Positions 26,101-38,352 of a stretch of 64,000 bases of DNA are shown piece by piece. How positions within the stretch are numbered: the first letter of the stretch is position 1; the number at the start of each line of letters is the position of its first letter. The DNA comes from Diprion similis (taxonomy: Eukaryota; Arthropoda; Insecta; Hymenoptera; Diprionidae): contig NC_060116.1 in the NCBI RefSeq assembly GCF_021155765.1, positions 3,224,001 to 3,288,000 on the forward strand, in the 5' to 3' direction. Position numbers and translations under genes: made by a program. The notes under the pieces were generated by a model. That model searched no databases. It saw only the letters and a list, made by a program, of their open reading frames with translations, and was not told the DNA's origin.

Positions 26101-29100
26101 TAGCATTCTCAATAAAAAAAAAAATCCGAATTAGCTCAGTCATTTTCATCGATTTAGAAATTTGTTATGATATTCTAAAACATTAAGCACTAAGTTTTCA
26201 AAATTGAAAATTTTCAAAGTGCTTAAAAAACAGAATAAAACTTTTTCATCCTACTACCAGTTTCAAAATGATTGCAACTAAAAATGAAATTTTCCAGATT
26301 TCCAAAAAATGTTAAACTTCGAGAAGGCTTAAATATATGTGATTAAAACATAATTTCATAAAAAAAAATACATATGAATTGAGGGATTCAAAGCTGCTAC
26401 CTAAATTGAACATAAAAACATAAAAAATGATAAGGATCGAAAGTAACCGATTTGGTACGGAATACCCCATACATTGAGTTACTTTTGAAGTTCATGCTGC
26501 TTATTGCAAAGGTCTACATGGGAGTATCGTGACGGTTTGATTTCGAGGAGAAAAGTTGGGATTAGTTGAGGAAAGAAGCAATTAAAATCGTTAAATTCTT
26601 TTTGCTGCTTATTTTGGGAGCCTGCAACGTGAGCACAGATACTTGAAAAGCCAATAAAATATTCCAAAATGCAAACTTCAATAAGTTCGAGGTTCAGTTC
26701 GAAGTTCTACAGTATATCTAGTATCCATACTAAGAATACTTAGAACCATTTTTTTTTAGGCTCGGAATGCGAAGAAAAAGTTCTAATTCTGAAGTTCTTG
26801 ATATAAATTGTGGAATGTGCGGATAAAAACTGCAGAACTTCAAGGCTACTGGGTCTCGAAGTAAGAAGAATATCAAAAGTGTAGGCGTGCAATACGATGA
26901 ATGAGGGTTTGAATCCTTTTTCATGCTAAAAACACTAAAACACGTATTTCTGTTTTAGTATTGAATCCATTTAATACTATAAGGAAATGTTAAACATACA
27001 TATAAACGATGTCAGTTGCGTTTCCCATTAAAACAAAATCATGAATCCTCTGAGCTGCAATTTATTAAATGGCGGTACAATCGAAAAAATCCAAAAATCG
27101 TAAACACCATCCAATTGATTTTATGGAAGTTAAAAATCTCTATGCCATAGTGAATCATCTTTGCATATAACGAAAAATTACGGCATAAAACACTTTGAAC
27201 TTTGAGTTTCAGCTCGTATCTTGACTCCCATTGAGTACTCAAGTCAATATAGTTGCAGTGGATCAGAATCTGGCATCGCCCTTAAAGCCATGAAAATTTC
27301 TTCACAATTAGGGGAATGCACAGGATCCGGTATAATAATGATAAGAACTTCACAAAAGGATGTAGCGACCATTCTTCGTTCCCTGATTGTCATAGCGATA
27401 AGAAAAAGATCAGAAGCTTTTACGGTGGCGTTCAAATTACCTGACAGACATTTCACGTCTCCGGCTTCGTCGCATACGTAGTGTGAATTGGGGTGCTGGG
27501 ATGCTGGGACCTCGCAGGCCTGCTTCTTCCACTTTGGGACGTATCTGCTGCAGAAAATAAGAAGACAGACCGTAAAGTCCCGCGTTACAGCCGATCGAAA
27601 TCAGTTTTAAGTCGCCTTAGGTCCTCGGCCGAAGGACGAGCAAAGCTGTAATATATCGAGGCCTTACAGGGAACAGTGCCATTAACTCGGATGTTTTTTT
27701 TGCTCGTGTCCAGATATCGCTAAAGGATGAACTTCTACTTCTCCAAGAATGCTGGTTCATTAATTATGTCGGAGAAATGGGGACTGAGTCTCCAGTCTTT
27801 TTGTATTTCGTATTTCGTATTTTGGTATACCTCGAGCTGGAACTGACGTTTTTGAGAATCATTTTGCCTTTGCTTCTTCACTTATTTCTTACCGGGCATA
27901 TCGTTTGCAGCGATTGAAAAAATTACTCTTATTATCGATAATTATCGCAGAGTTTGACAATTAGAAAAAAATTGTACGCTACGTAAGATATTTTCAAAGT
28001 CGTAGGTTGAATAACTTTTTTTTTTTTATATTTCGTACAAATATTTTTCTTAGTTTTGACTTTGTATAGAAGACTGAAGAATAATTTTTATACATTTAGA
28101 TTCTAGAAGATCGGATTTATTTTGACAATGAAAGTAATTTTTAATGACGTCTGAATTACGGAAAGTGGGTCTCATCACAAAAACGTCAAAACAGATTTGA
28201 AGAATTTTTGTTTGACAGATCTATTCGTAAAGTAAGTTGAAGAATTTTATTATGGATTTTTGGTTGGAACGCATTTTTTTCTTTCCGATTATACACTTTC
28301 GGTAATAATGACGTAGTTTTATTTAGATCTTTTTTTTTTCAATTATGGAAATCTGATTCATCACGTCATCCAAAACCACTAATCAAATGAGAGTACAAAA
28401 GTATGAAGCAGTCAAATCTTCGTTCTGGGACTCGTTCGAGTTCACACATCTTCAAAAAATACCTAAACTAGTAACTTAGAGATTAACGAAATACCGTATT
28501 TCGTCCCAAAAAAAAAGAAACGGTCCTTGTATAAGATTTCGAGTTGCACGGCGGTCTGATTTGAACCGGAAGGATCTCTGACTCTAGAGAAAAGCAGTTT
28601 CTATCGCTTGAGTAAAGGGCATTCACGTAGCTGAAAAATTTGACTACTTCGGTATTTCAAGGTTTGTAAAAAAACTGGCGAATTTTCGACGAATCGCATT
28701 CTTTCAGTAATAAGTTTGCGAAGAAGATAGTTATCAAAATTTTGTGAAAAGTTGCAGACCCTTATTTAACCTCCATTGTAACAAGACTATAATATTTTCT
28801 CAATTTCAAAGTCTGCGATAACAGAGTAATGCTTTTGCAGTAAAATGGCAACTATTTAATTCTCGCATGACTATAACCATCAACAAATTGAAAGTCTGAA
28901 TTGGCCAATCGCCATTCGGGATTTGACGTTTGGGAGTCGTTGCACCTGAACCTTGACTTAGCTTCGACCACGCTGTGGTCCTCGTCATCAGAGGCGTCGT
29001 GGGTGATGGTACAACTGATTACGTACCTGGCACCTGAGACGAGTGATACTGGTAGCAAAGTGATTCCAAAAAAGGGTGCGAGGAGTGCGGCGGCACTGTG

Positions 29101-29166
29101 ATCGGCGACTGGGATCACTTCTTGAACACCAAACAACAACGATACAAATCCGATGAGGAGGATCAT
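20151..29166 (-). CDS. Secreted DSL/DLK-like multi-EGF protein (Notch-ligand-related)
   Basis: Seven exons join in frame into 444 aa: 29166-29027, 27547-27441, 25637-25481, 24317-24195, 24100-23970, 21713-21437 and 20550-20151 (stop TAA). A signal peptide begins MILLIGFVSLLFGVQ. Residues about 50-90 resemble the second half of a DSL domain (HYVCDEAGDVKCLSGWTGDLC). Seven EGF-like modules follow. The first six form three pairs, each a GC...GYC/GGC module followed by a C...GC.HG.C module like EGF1-EGF2 of Delta and DLK; the seventh is a classical EGF (CKNNGTC...CICPLGYMGRQC). The last ~110 residues are acidic and Thr/Pro-rich, with no membrane segment. The MNNL region of full Notch ligands is missing. 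The best relatives by pattern are DLK/Delta-type proteins, so a role as extracellular Notch-pathway modulator is inferred, not shown. Confidence 0.85.
22685..22831. repeat. Short inverted-repeat element in EGF-gene intron 6
   Basis: The arms 22,685-22,724 and 22,792-22,831 are 40-base reverse complements with three mismatches (core ATGAGAACCGTTTGATA). The spacer is 67 bases. Weaker pairing extends outwards through GCGTGT. It is MITE-like and lacks an ORF. Confidence 0.75.
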
Positions 29167-29189
29167 CTTGACTCGACTTCCCGACCAAG

Positions 29190-32040
29190 ACTAAGGCGGA
29201 AGACCGGAGGAACCAGGAGAAGATAACGGGACCTTATTCGAGGTCACGGCACACTTTTCTGGCACTCGCCACCGACGCTTCACCGGTGCACCGACCAGGT
29301 TCGTCGACGGCATACATCCTCCTCTCATGTTTGAGCGCACTTCTCTGTGTTTGTATGGGTGGAACCCACACATGGCTGAGTTTATTGAGTCATATGTGCC
29401 AGGCACCGGTCGCGGTGGACTCTTTCTTCTGTTTTTCTGCGTCCACTACCGACTTCAAGTTCAATGCTCCTCTAGAAGCTTCCGGAGAATCGACTCTTGC
29501 TGCGACGATACTTTGATTCGAACTTTCGAGCATCCACGAAAGTGTGGTTTCGATTGGATCAAGCTCGCCCCAATATGTTCTCTAAGCTTCAGACTTGTCG
29601 GTTTAATCTGCAAGTAACGTGGGAGTATGAAGTCAGACCTTAGTCAACCTCTTGACATTCTTATTCGTTTGGGTATCTAATAGTTTTGCATTGGACTGTG
29701 AATTTGGAATGTCGAGAGAAATTGTCCGCGCATTTCTAATCTTCCTTGAAAAGCGTTCGCGGATCCAAAAAAATTCAGAGGTTTTCGACACATTAGTAAT
29801 TCAGTATAGTTGAAGAAATTCGCACAGTTTCAACGGAATGGAGATATTGGTAGAAGCAAATTAATCGATTCTGCTAGAGAATTACGGAGAAACCGAAAAC
29901 TGGGGGAAAATGTAAAGAATTTCGCCGAAAGGATAAGAAAGTTTTATTTAAACGAAGTCAAAACTGTTGACAATTTGGATATTATTTAAATTGCTACATT
30001 TTTAAACGTATAAATAAATGAATAATGCTTATGAACTTAGTTACTTATCGTAAAAAACTCATTATGAAAGTACTTAATTGCTCAGAACCTTACACTCTTA
30101 CAATATTCATGAGCATTTTGCACAAATCATCTCTAAACATAACCTCATTTTTTAGCGTCGTAACTAAAAATCTTTTTATGCAATTTGGTGTCTTAACGTT
30201 TTTCTAAACAATTCTATACGTGCACTTGCGTTTCTTCTTGGTGATACCGACTCTACAGAAATGGGTTCTTCATTTAAAGTAAGCCCACCTAGAGAGTAAT
30301 TCTTGCATTCGTTTCTGGCTGCAATTAAATTTTCACTATTTTTTCTTTGTGTTATTACTAAACTTTTGACATTTGATAAAACGGATTCGTAAATTGTAAT
30401 ATATCTGAAGTTTAATACGTTCCTGTTTAAATTATTTCATGATGGTGGAACGTAAAACACGTACTACAGTTTACAAATTTTACTTTACTTAAGCGCAGAC
30501 TCTGCGGTAACTTTGTCGATTTAAACTGGTGAAAAAGTTGTGCTCTGATTTTGGCGAAACGAGCCTAAAAGACAACGACGATAAATCGTAACACAATCAC
30601 TGTAATAACACAACAGATGGCTGGGTCGGTCTGCAAAAACACAGTCGTTGTCATTATACCTGACCGTTTTACCTTGTTTCACTCCAATCTTCTTACGAAT
30701 TTTAAGAACGTGTTCCTTTGTCCTTAGAACTTGGGTCACTTGCTCGAGGCGTTGCAGATAATCCGAGCTGGTTCTTAGGGGACGAGATGAAATTTTCGAT
30801 TCCGTTTAAAGAGGGTTACGGAATTTTAAGACCCCTCGACCTCGAAGGCGCGACATCATCTCCTTCATCGGATATTCAGGATCTAATCCTTCGATGAAAA
30901 AATACCGAGATCATACTTTTGTCTGATCGATGGATTAGACTGGCTGGAAAAAACGAATACACGAAGACGCTATAATCGTTTATCGAAGGTTGATTGTGAG
31001 TAGGTGTGATGTGGTTTTCTCTTCAGAACTTATTCATAATGTGGCTATTGACACGTCCGCGACATCGTAATCAGGTGACTATAAAATTTGTGATGGAAAG
31101 GCACGCTGCCTTTCCTATAGGAGAAATTCATGCTGCCACAAGGCCTTCGATCATTAAATGCGTGTTCGGAATCGGTGACTCTCTGCCGTTGCTATGACAG
31201 TACCAAAATCCTTTCGGGGTTTTGGTGCTGCAATGAGATTTCTCCCCCTCAGGATTGAATAAAAAAGCACGGCTTTTTGTTTTAATTCTCGAGTAAAAAA
31301 GGCGTGATCCATCATTCACAGTTCATTGAAAAAAGGTTTATTAAATGCGTGCAGTGCTTCAGCGAAAGCGTGATTGGCATGAGCTTGGTCACTCTACTAG
31401 CTTTGTCCGATCGTGATCATAATTTATAACGGCTCGAGTCTTATCAAGATCGCTGAGAGCAAGGTCGGTTTCTTGTACACACGGTGGCTTAAACTTGACC
31501 TTAAACTCGATGTGGTGGCTGGAGCGTTTATAATGACAGGACTGGACGGTGGAAAGGTACAAACTAATCCAAGATACCATTATGGGTACGAGAGAGAGGC
31601 GAGCTGAGTCGTTATTCCTGGTCACCCCGCGAGGCACCAATCAACGACTATAAGAGTCAAGAAACATTTTCGGTAATAACAGTTGGAGAAAGAAACGAAA
31701 TCTCAGCCGCAATCTCGACGTCTTTTCAGGACGGGTTTTGAGCTTTGTCTGTCTGTGATGCTGAACTCGGTCTGAAGCTAAGTGTCTTAGGAGTGACGGA
31801 CGAGAAATGTCCAATTCGTTCGATCAACCGGTAACAAATTATTGTCTAAAAGAAATTTCCATTTCGATCCGTTATTGTTTTCATTAATAAGATTCCATCC
31901 TGGAATTTACGGAAATTTAGAAAGGATCTATGATAAGCATGGCAGTGGTTGAATCTGGATACTTGAAATACTTGGAATAGATCTCAGTGTTCTTGATACA
32001 CGAAGCAAAGTTGGAGAATCAGACTGATATGAAGTGATGA
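29190..32040. other. Intergenic region with the EGF-gene 5' flank
   Basis: The first few hundred bases should hold the promoter and 5' UTR of the minus-strand EGF gene; no TATA box is obvious. A small hairpin lies at 31,199-31,233 (ACCAAAATCC ... GGGGTTTTGGT). No other gene could be supported. Confidence 0.4.
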
Positions 32041-32067
32041 CATAATTTATGGCTTAATTGGAAACGC

Positions 32068-32073
32068 TTTATT
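32068..32073 (-). terminator. Candidate poly(A) signal of the secreted ADF-like gene
   Basis: AATAAA on the minus strand, about 365 bases past the stop codon at 32,437. It would place the transposon-like end at 32,375-32,419 inside the 3' UTR. Confidence 0.35.
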
Positions 32074-32374
32074 GTTATGCATGCGTGGCTACATCAGTAG
32101 CTACTTTGCGCACGGATTATACATTTCTATTACAATGATAAGTAAAACCTTGAACTGAATATACCAAAAGTAATTATATGCACCGATTCACTGTCGTACG
32201 GTGATTCTCTCAAAGGGATGCTATACTCGATTCCGACGTAGACTTGGATGTCTCTAAATGTTCCCGGATCATGGATACAAAAAAGATTCAACAGCCGGAT
32301 TCTAGATGCAAATTTGAATGAAATCACACAACAATATTTTGTTGTGTTTTTGTTGAGAATTGCATTTAGAATAC

Positions 32375-32419
32375 GACATTTAACGCAGTCGGTAAGAACA
32401 GACTATAGCATCCCCTTAA
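32375..32419. repeat. Shared element end, copy B
   Basis: Matches 13,096-13,140. On the minus strand it begins TTAAGGGGATGCTATAGTC. It starts only 17 bases beyond the stop codon of the ADF-like gene, so it probably forms part of that 3' UTR. Confidence 0.6.
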
Positions 32420-32436
32420 GATTACTTCCTTCCACT

Positions 32437-34094
32437 TTACGCTTTAGGAATGGGTAGAGTTGCCTTCAGTTTGGCAACTAGGCTCTCGTCAGTCAATTCA
32501 CTCTTCTTGTTGAATTCTACAAAGTAGTCAGCTCCGGCTGCTGCAGCCTGTTTCTCGTTGTATGCGTCGCGGTAAATTTTCTTTGCTTCTGGCGTCGCGG
32601 CTTCCGGGTTCCAGAGGAGCAGCACTCGTTTCTGTGAATTTCAAAACAACATTGATGAGGTCAATGATTGGCGGTAGAAAAAATAAATTCACATTGGAAT
32701 GAGTAAATTGTTTGATACATTCGAACCCGATGTGACTCAATCCTTAAGGATGATCGAAAACTGCACTTCTGTGTACTGATTAAATTCTCAAAATCAATCC
32801 TATCTCGCAGGATGATTCTTACGATCACATTCAAGCTAAACGATATGTTAATTCTAAATTGTGTGACGTAAATTAATTCTAAAGCGAGAAGAGATTCAAC
32901 GTGAGAAGAGATTCAACTCGCATGGCAACCAGTTGCCAAACTAAATAATAAAAAAGTACCGTGACTGGAGATCCGTTCTCTTGGTATTCGTAGTCGATCA
33001 TTCCATAGCGAGGATCATCATGTTTGCTTAGCTTCTCCGCCAAATCCTTGAACGATTCATCTCGTGCTCCGCTATCCACCACATCGGTCTGAACTCCGTC
33101 TTTCAGTAAGGAAATGATGTATCGTAGTTCTCCTTTATTCAGCTTTTCGAGACTCTCCGGCACCGATTTCCCTACCTCGGCACTGTTAACTGTGAAATGA
33201 AATTATCCTGCAGATCAGTAATTTTCAATTTATCTCTTCACGATTATGATTTATATTCTTTTCAACTAGTCATTTTTGAAATTTCAACGATGCCTCAAGT
33301 TGCGTAAAGACTTGAGTAATGCTGATGTCCTGGTGAAAATATTATCTTCTAAAATTCTGTTTCGAAAAATTTACGACTTAAATATTACGAAAAACTGCAA
33401 CCATCTAGAATTATCTAAAATAAAACAAGAAATCAACTACTTGAGAATTTTTAAACTGATTGATTGATAAAAGTGGCTTGAATTTTCGTAAAGAAGTACG
33501 AACTTGTAAGAAATATTATAATAATTGATAAAATTTTACGAAAACAAAAATAAAAAAATTGAACGGCCATAAAAATGAAAATAAAATTTCCCGAATTGTT
33601 TTAAGGTTTTACAAATGTCTACGAAAATTACATTGAATTTTGCAGAAAAAACATGAATCCCTAGGAATGATCCTCTATGAGATTGTGAATATTTTCGAAC
33701 GAGAAAATATGATGTATTATTCTTAAATCACTGTCAGATGTCGCGTCCTCTCCGAAGACGGCTTTAGAAAATTTGTCGCAAGTTTTTGAACTCTCTTTGC
33801 CTCACTAAGTGAGTCTTATGAAAAAAGTTGAATATCACTTGTTTCTCGAAAATCGAAACAAGGACTTCTACGATATTATACAAAATATTATATCCATTTT
33901 TCAATAATTGCTGCACAACAAATGATCGCGAAAAAGAAAATCATTCCACAATTTAACTTTCCATCAAAAACCCCGAAATTTTAAGAAAAATTTTATTAAA
34001 AAACTGCATGTACGCTAGAGCCACGAGAATGAAATAATTCAAACTTACCCGCAGCGATGGTTACAACCAGCAAAACGACCGAGTAGAACTCCAT
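32437..34094 (-). CDS. ADF/cofilin-like protein with a signal peptide
   Basis: Three exons, 34094-34049, 33189-32960 and 32631-32437, join in frame to 156 aa. Exon 1 encodes a hydrophobic leader (MEFYSVVLLVVTIAA) that continues VNSAEVGKS in exon 2, a credible signal peptide cleaved near residue 19. The rest matches the ADF-H fold in order: RYIISLL, a SFKDLAEKL helix, DPRYGMIDYEY, KRVLLLWNPEAA and KKIYRDAYNE. These correspond to the RYG-FDFEY, LFLMSWCPDTA and KMLYSSS segments of cofilin. Length is close to that of cofilins (about 150 aa) plus the leader. Cofilins bind and sever actin in the cytoplasm, so secretion is unexpected; an extracellular or haemolymph actin-binding role is possible but only inferred. 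The leader replaces the usual MASGV N-terminus whose serine regulates cofilin. A TATTTAAG element lies upstream. Confidence 0.8.
33480..34010. repeat. Diverged dispersed repeat, copy 2 (in intron 1 of the ADF-like gene)
   Basis: Shares ordered words with 18,350-18,900, including a tract around ATTGTGAATATTTTCGA and ATGATGTATTATTC, and GATATT followed by ACAAA. Highly diverged, so the call is tentative. Confidence 0.35.
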
Positions 34095-34192
34095 CTTGAA
34101 TATCGTTTAACGAAGGAAAAGAAGTCCTGTAACTATGGGTTATTCGGAATCGAGCTCCTGGTTACAAGTGACGAGATGTTCGACGACTGCTA

Positions 34193-34202
34193 GCTTAAAT
34201 AC
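34193..34202 (-). promoter_or_regulatory. TATA-like element of the ADF-like gene
   Basis: The minus strand reads GTATTTAAGC about 100 bases upstream of the ATG at 34,094, a plausible spacing for a core promoter with a 5' UTR of about 70 bases. Confidence 0.4.
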
Positions 34203-34329
34203 CGTGGCTACTGAGAGGTGGTTGAGCAAAAAATCAACGTGTCAGAGAAGCTGTTGTATCGTCGTGACTTTTTCACTCACTTGTACATACACAGAATTGA
34301 TAGATAAAATCGGATTGTAATTCGCCGAT

Positions 34330-35825
34330 GGAGCTAGGAAGATATGACGGTACCTGTTTCAAGGTCCCGAGTTCATCTGCGTTATCCTGCCATTATACCA
34401 ATCCCAAATGTGAAAAGTAATATTTAATTCGCGATTTTTTGCTGCGGTCGATAAATCATACAACCATATTTTATACGGACGATGAAATCAGCCAAAATGT
34501 TCGTTACGTAATTTTATTACCATTTCAATGGCTCAGATTATTCAAACTCTAACAGATGTTTGTTAATTATTGTGTTAAAAGGACTGTATAAAGCTTTCCA
34601 TCGAATGCTTGACCGTCAACTACTAATCAAATGTATTCAGAAAACTTTACTCGTTTTAATGCAAAGTACTGATACTGTTGTTGAAAACTTAAACATAGAG
34701 CTCTTGTCTGTTCCACGGTTCCAAACACTTCAATTCTGCGTAACAAACATCACCCTGTATTCGTATGAACTTCTTTTTGAATAACACAAGAATTAGATAG
34801 GACCAATTCCGAGCGAAACAGAAGATAAATAAAAGAGAACATCTTATGCCGTTTGAATTACAATACCAAACGATGAATAATTTTCGCTGTAATCAAAAAG
34901 GAATAAACACATCACCTGCTTAATTATGCCTGTAAAAAACGTATTCATTGCCAGGGGGTAAAAGAATTGAATAAATATCACGGACCTGATACTTGCTTGT
35001 GGTTCCTTATTTGGTTTTAAGATTGATTCTTCACTCCATACTTTTACATCGTCGGCGAGCCTGAAATTTTGACACGTTATCCTTCAATGAACAAAAAAGA
35101 AGGAGGCAGGATTTATTTTGGCAAACATAGGCTGTAAGAATGTGACGTAATTGATTGACAGTATCGACGATTAGGCCTCGATTTACACAGCGTTATAACG
35201 ATAGAGTAGAGTCAAAAATTCAAGCTCTTTTTAGACGCTTTGCAATTTTTTTTCTTTCCTCTTAGAATGATAAGTTGCTCGAGTTTTCATTCACGGCTTG
35301 TGTGTTTCGACGTTAAATAACTTTCAGCGATCCCAGCTGCCCGCACTGCACCCTTTTCGGGTTTAAATAGAAGGTTTTAATTCAGAGGACGGGCTGAAGA
35401 TTCCTTCAGGGTGAGATCAGAAGTAAGGCGATTATAGGCATGAATAATATCAGCTAGGAATCCCTGCTCTGCAATGTAGGTTCAGATTTTAAATCCTTTA
35501 AATATATTTTATCGCGCTACTTTGTCCGGGGCTAAGCCTCGCGCCTCAGATGATTGAAACAGATATTTTATTCTGCTAACAATTCGTTTCCGCCCCGAGT
35601 GCTTCATGTATGGCTTTGCGTGGCTATTTGAAATTATGGAAACCGATCAAACGACGATATAACATGAGTCGTTCATTGGCTGAACCCCTGGGAGGATTCG
35701 TTATGTTCTTCTTATCTTAGGCTACCGGAATATCCTCCCGATTCCTAACCGACTATGACTAAGCTTTCCTCCTAAGTCCTCATTTGTCAACGGTGACTCG
35801 ATCAAGAATCACTTTAATCCTTAAA
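34330..35825. other. Intergenic, AT-rich
   Basis: No gene or repeat recognised. Confidence 0.4.
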
Positions 35826-35829
35826 AATA

Positions 35830-36200
35830 ATTTTTTACGGCATGGGCATTTAAAATTCCACTTTTTGTAGCAGTTTTCGTTCCGTAAAGTGACGCTTTAT
35901 ACGGCATCGAACAAAGTTGCGGAATAAAGTCTTTATTCTGGAGTTTTGATGCGCAGTTCGAAGTGCGCATCCCAAACTGCCGAATAAAGTAGCTTCGTCG
36001 AACAGAACGCGACATAACCTCACTCTTCGTTTTGCTTTTCCATGCCCATACCGTAAAAAATGTTGCATATGGCATGCCCGTAAACCGTTTTTTGGCTCGG
36101 ATAATTTCAGTACTCGCTTCCGGCTCGCTTCCGGTTCACTGTCAGCTCATCCTGAAATCTTCATCCTTGCCAAAAAAACAGGCGGTTTACGGGCATGCCA
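35830..36200. repeat. Composite inverted-repeat (MITE-like) element
   Basis: Two nested palindromes sit side by side. The first pairs TTTTTTACGGCATGGGCAT at about 35,831 with ATGCCCATACCGTAAAAAA at about 36,042. The second pairs TGGCATGCCCGTAAACCG (36,070-36,087) with its perfect 18-base complement at 36,183-36,200. The short ORFs across this block have no recognisable domain. Confidence 0.7.
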
Positions 36201-36209
36201 CAGATAAAT

Positions 36210-38350
36210 AGCTATTTAGTCGCGCTCTTCTTATTCGTGTCAATTAAATACGGATTGTTTGAAAGGGTTGAACAAGTATAAAATCCATTAAAGTGCAGAA
36301 GTGAAAAGTAAAAAAATGCAGTTCCATTTCTGATTGCCAATATTCATCCAGACATAATGGATGTGTCAAGGATGCGCAAATTACATTGTTCAATCGAAGG
36401 TTGCAGGATTTCAAATTAGTAATTTGCATACTTTCGTAACCTCGGCCGACAATTCAAGTACTCGCGAAAAAATAATCAGTTGAAGTATGTACAGCATGCT
36501 GCGCATTTACAAACAAGTTTTCGAATTTGTTGTAGAGATAATTTTTTTCAATTGGCTACAGACTTCGGCATTTATTCAATTGGAAGATAAAATCCAGGGT
36601 AAACAAATATATCCTTGAATTGTTAAACTGTGCGAAATAAAGAAACAATTCTTCTTTTCATGTAATTGAATAAGTTGATCTACTTCAACTTGGCCGGTTT
36701 CTAACTCTCGATTATTTCCAGTTTAAATTTTACGTTTTGATTCGAAAATTTGTACATGGAAATAATTTATAAACGTATAGAAAAAAAATTAGGGTGTGGA
36801 TGTGAGAGTATTTGAAATTCTTACGTTTGTTGTTATAGCTAAAAAGTGCGACAAAAATTAACAGCGACTTGGATCAAGATGTACGTACTGACCAGCGCTT
36901 GGAAAAAAAGAAATTATGACAGTAAAGGTTGTTATGAGGTGCTAGAACTTCACGCGCGAAACATTCATTGCTTTTTGATGAATTTCGCACTATGTAACAA
37001 GTTGAATACTCCTCATTTTTTCACGACCTCGAATCGACATGTTTTAGATTTGACTTGTATGAACGTTGGCTACAGGCTTGCATGTAAATGTCACGCCGGA
37101 TGAGATTTCAGGTGTCAACGGACATTGAAATCTCATGGTAAGATCAATAGGGCATCAGGAAATTTCCGAATTACTGGAAAACACCTGGTGGAGTTAGAAA
37201 AATTCATTTAGAGGTTAGAATCCATGTCTTATTATTTAGTGTTCGGTCCAAAATGTCGATGGCGCATCCTCAGAAAATTCGCCTGCTTTCGTATCATCAC
37301 CACGTTTCCAGTTTTTCGATTGTCCGGGTAATTATTTCGACTTTAAAATTCTCCCTGCTTTCTGAAGTACAGTTAAACGCGTTGCGCGCATGTATGTTAT
37401 ATTGCGTTAGTTAGGCGCAATTACTTGTCTTGCCGGCGGCTTAAAAGTAGATTTAAGGTCTGAACGTCAGGTGATTTGAGTCTAGAAAGTTATAATATAA
37501 TACATCGAATGCCAATTCCTGTAACAAGATCGGTTATCCATCAAATTCGCAGTGTGTAGTGGTGACACAATAATTTCTCAGTAGATTTAATTGTTAACTT
37601 ATTGGAATAATGAATTCTTATAATTACAGTTACGAATGTTTCGAGGATTTAATATCTGAAGAAAACAGTTTGATTACCAAATATATATGAATTATTTAAT
37701 ATTTCCCCAAGTATATATACAGTTTCAATATTTACAAATAAATTATACACAATCTGGATATTATACAGATAGCAATTATAGGAACTCTTGCACAGTCTCT
37801 GCATTACATAATTTGAGCAATTATCGCCAAGTCACTAATTTTTCATTACAAAAAACTTGAAATCTATAAACACAGTATCAATATGTACAACTTTGCCGCG
37901 AGATAACGGTGAAACTTAGCGCAGGTGCAAAATGATTGAACTTTAACGGTCGGCGAGATCGTTCCGCGGAAATATTTCGGTCTGCGAGGCAGGGGAGCCA
38001 ACTTTCTCGAAACGGGGCGTCAGTTGCAAGACTCTCCCGTATCAAGTGGCGAATTGAAATTATGTCGATACGATGACTTGTAGCAGTCATCAGTCATCAG
38101 ATACAACTCAGTTGACAATAAACGTTTGCCGAGCTTTTCCGAAAGACCAATCAACTATTTGTGATCTGCTTAACCTGGAACCGCATTGTCTGCATAACCT
38201 CCAAAGGCCGAGTGTAACAGCTGAAGCTTGCAGTGGCCAGCCTGTACGAGAAGACGACGAAGCTTGCGCATGCGCAATCGGATGCGCAGCCGGCAACGTT
38301 ATACCATTTCGTCTCGCTACGTTCACGATTTTGGTGGCACCTCAAGATCT
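36210..38350. other. Intergenic and probable 3' UTR of the FN3-like gene
   Basis: The 3' UTR of the minus-strand membrane-protein gene begins just left of 38,353. No exact AATAAA was seen nearby on that strand. The remainder is AT-rich with no supportable gene. Confidence 0.4.
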
Positions 38351-38352
38351 CC

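Noticed and set aside
35821-36075. Overlapping minus-strand frames of 72 and 84 aa
   Set aside because: They lie within the inverted-repeat element and show no domain.
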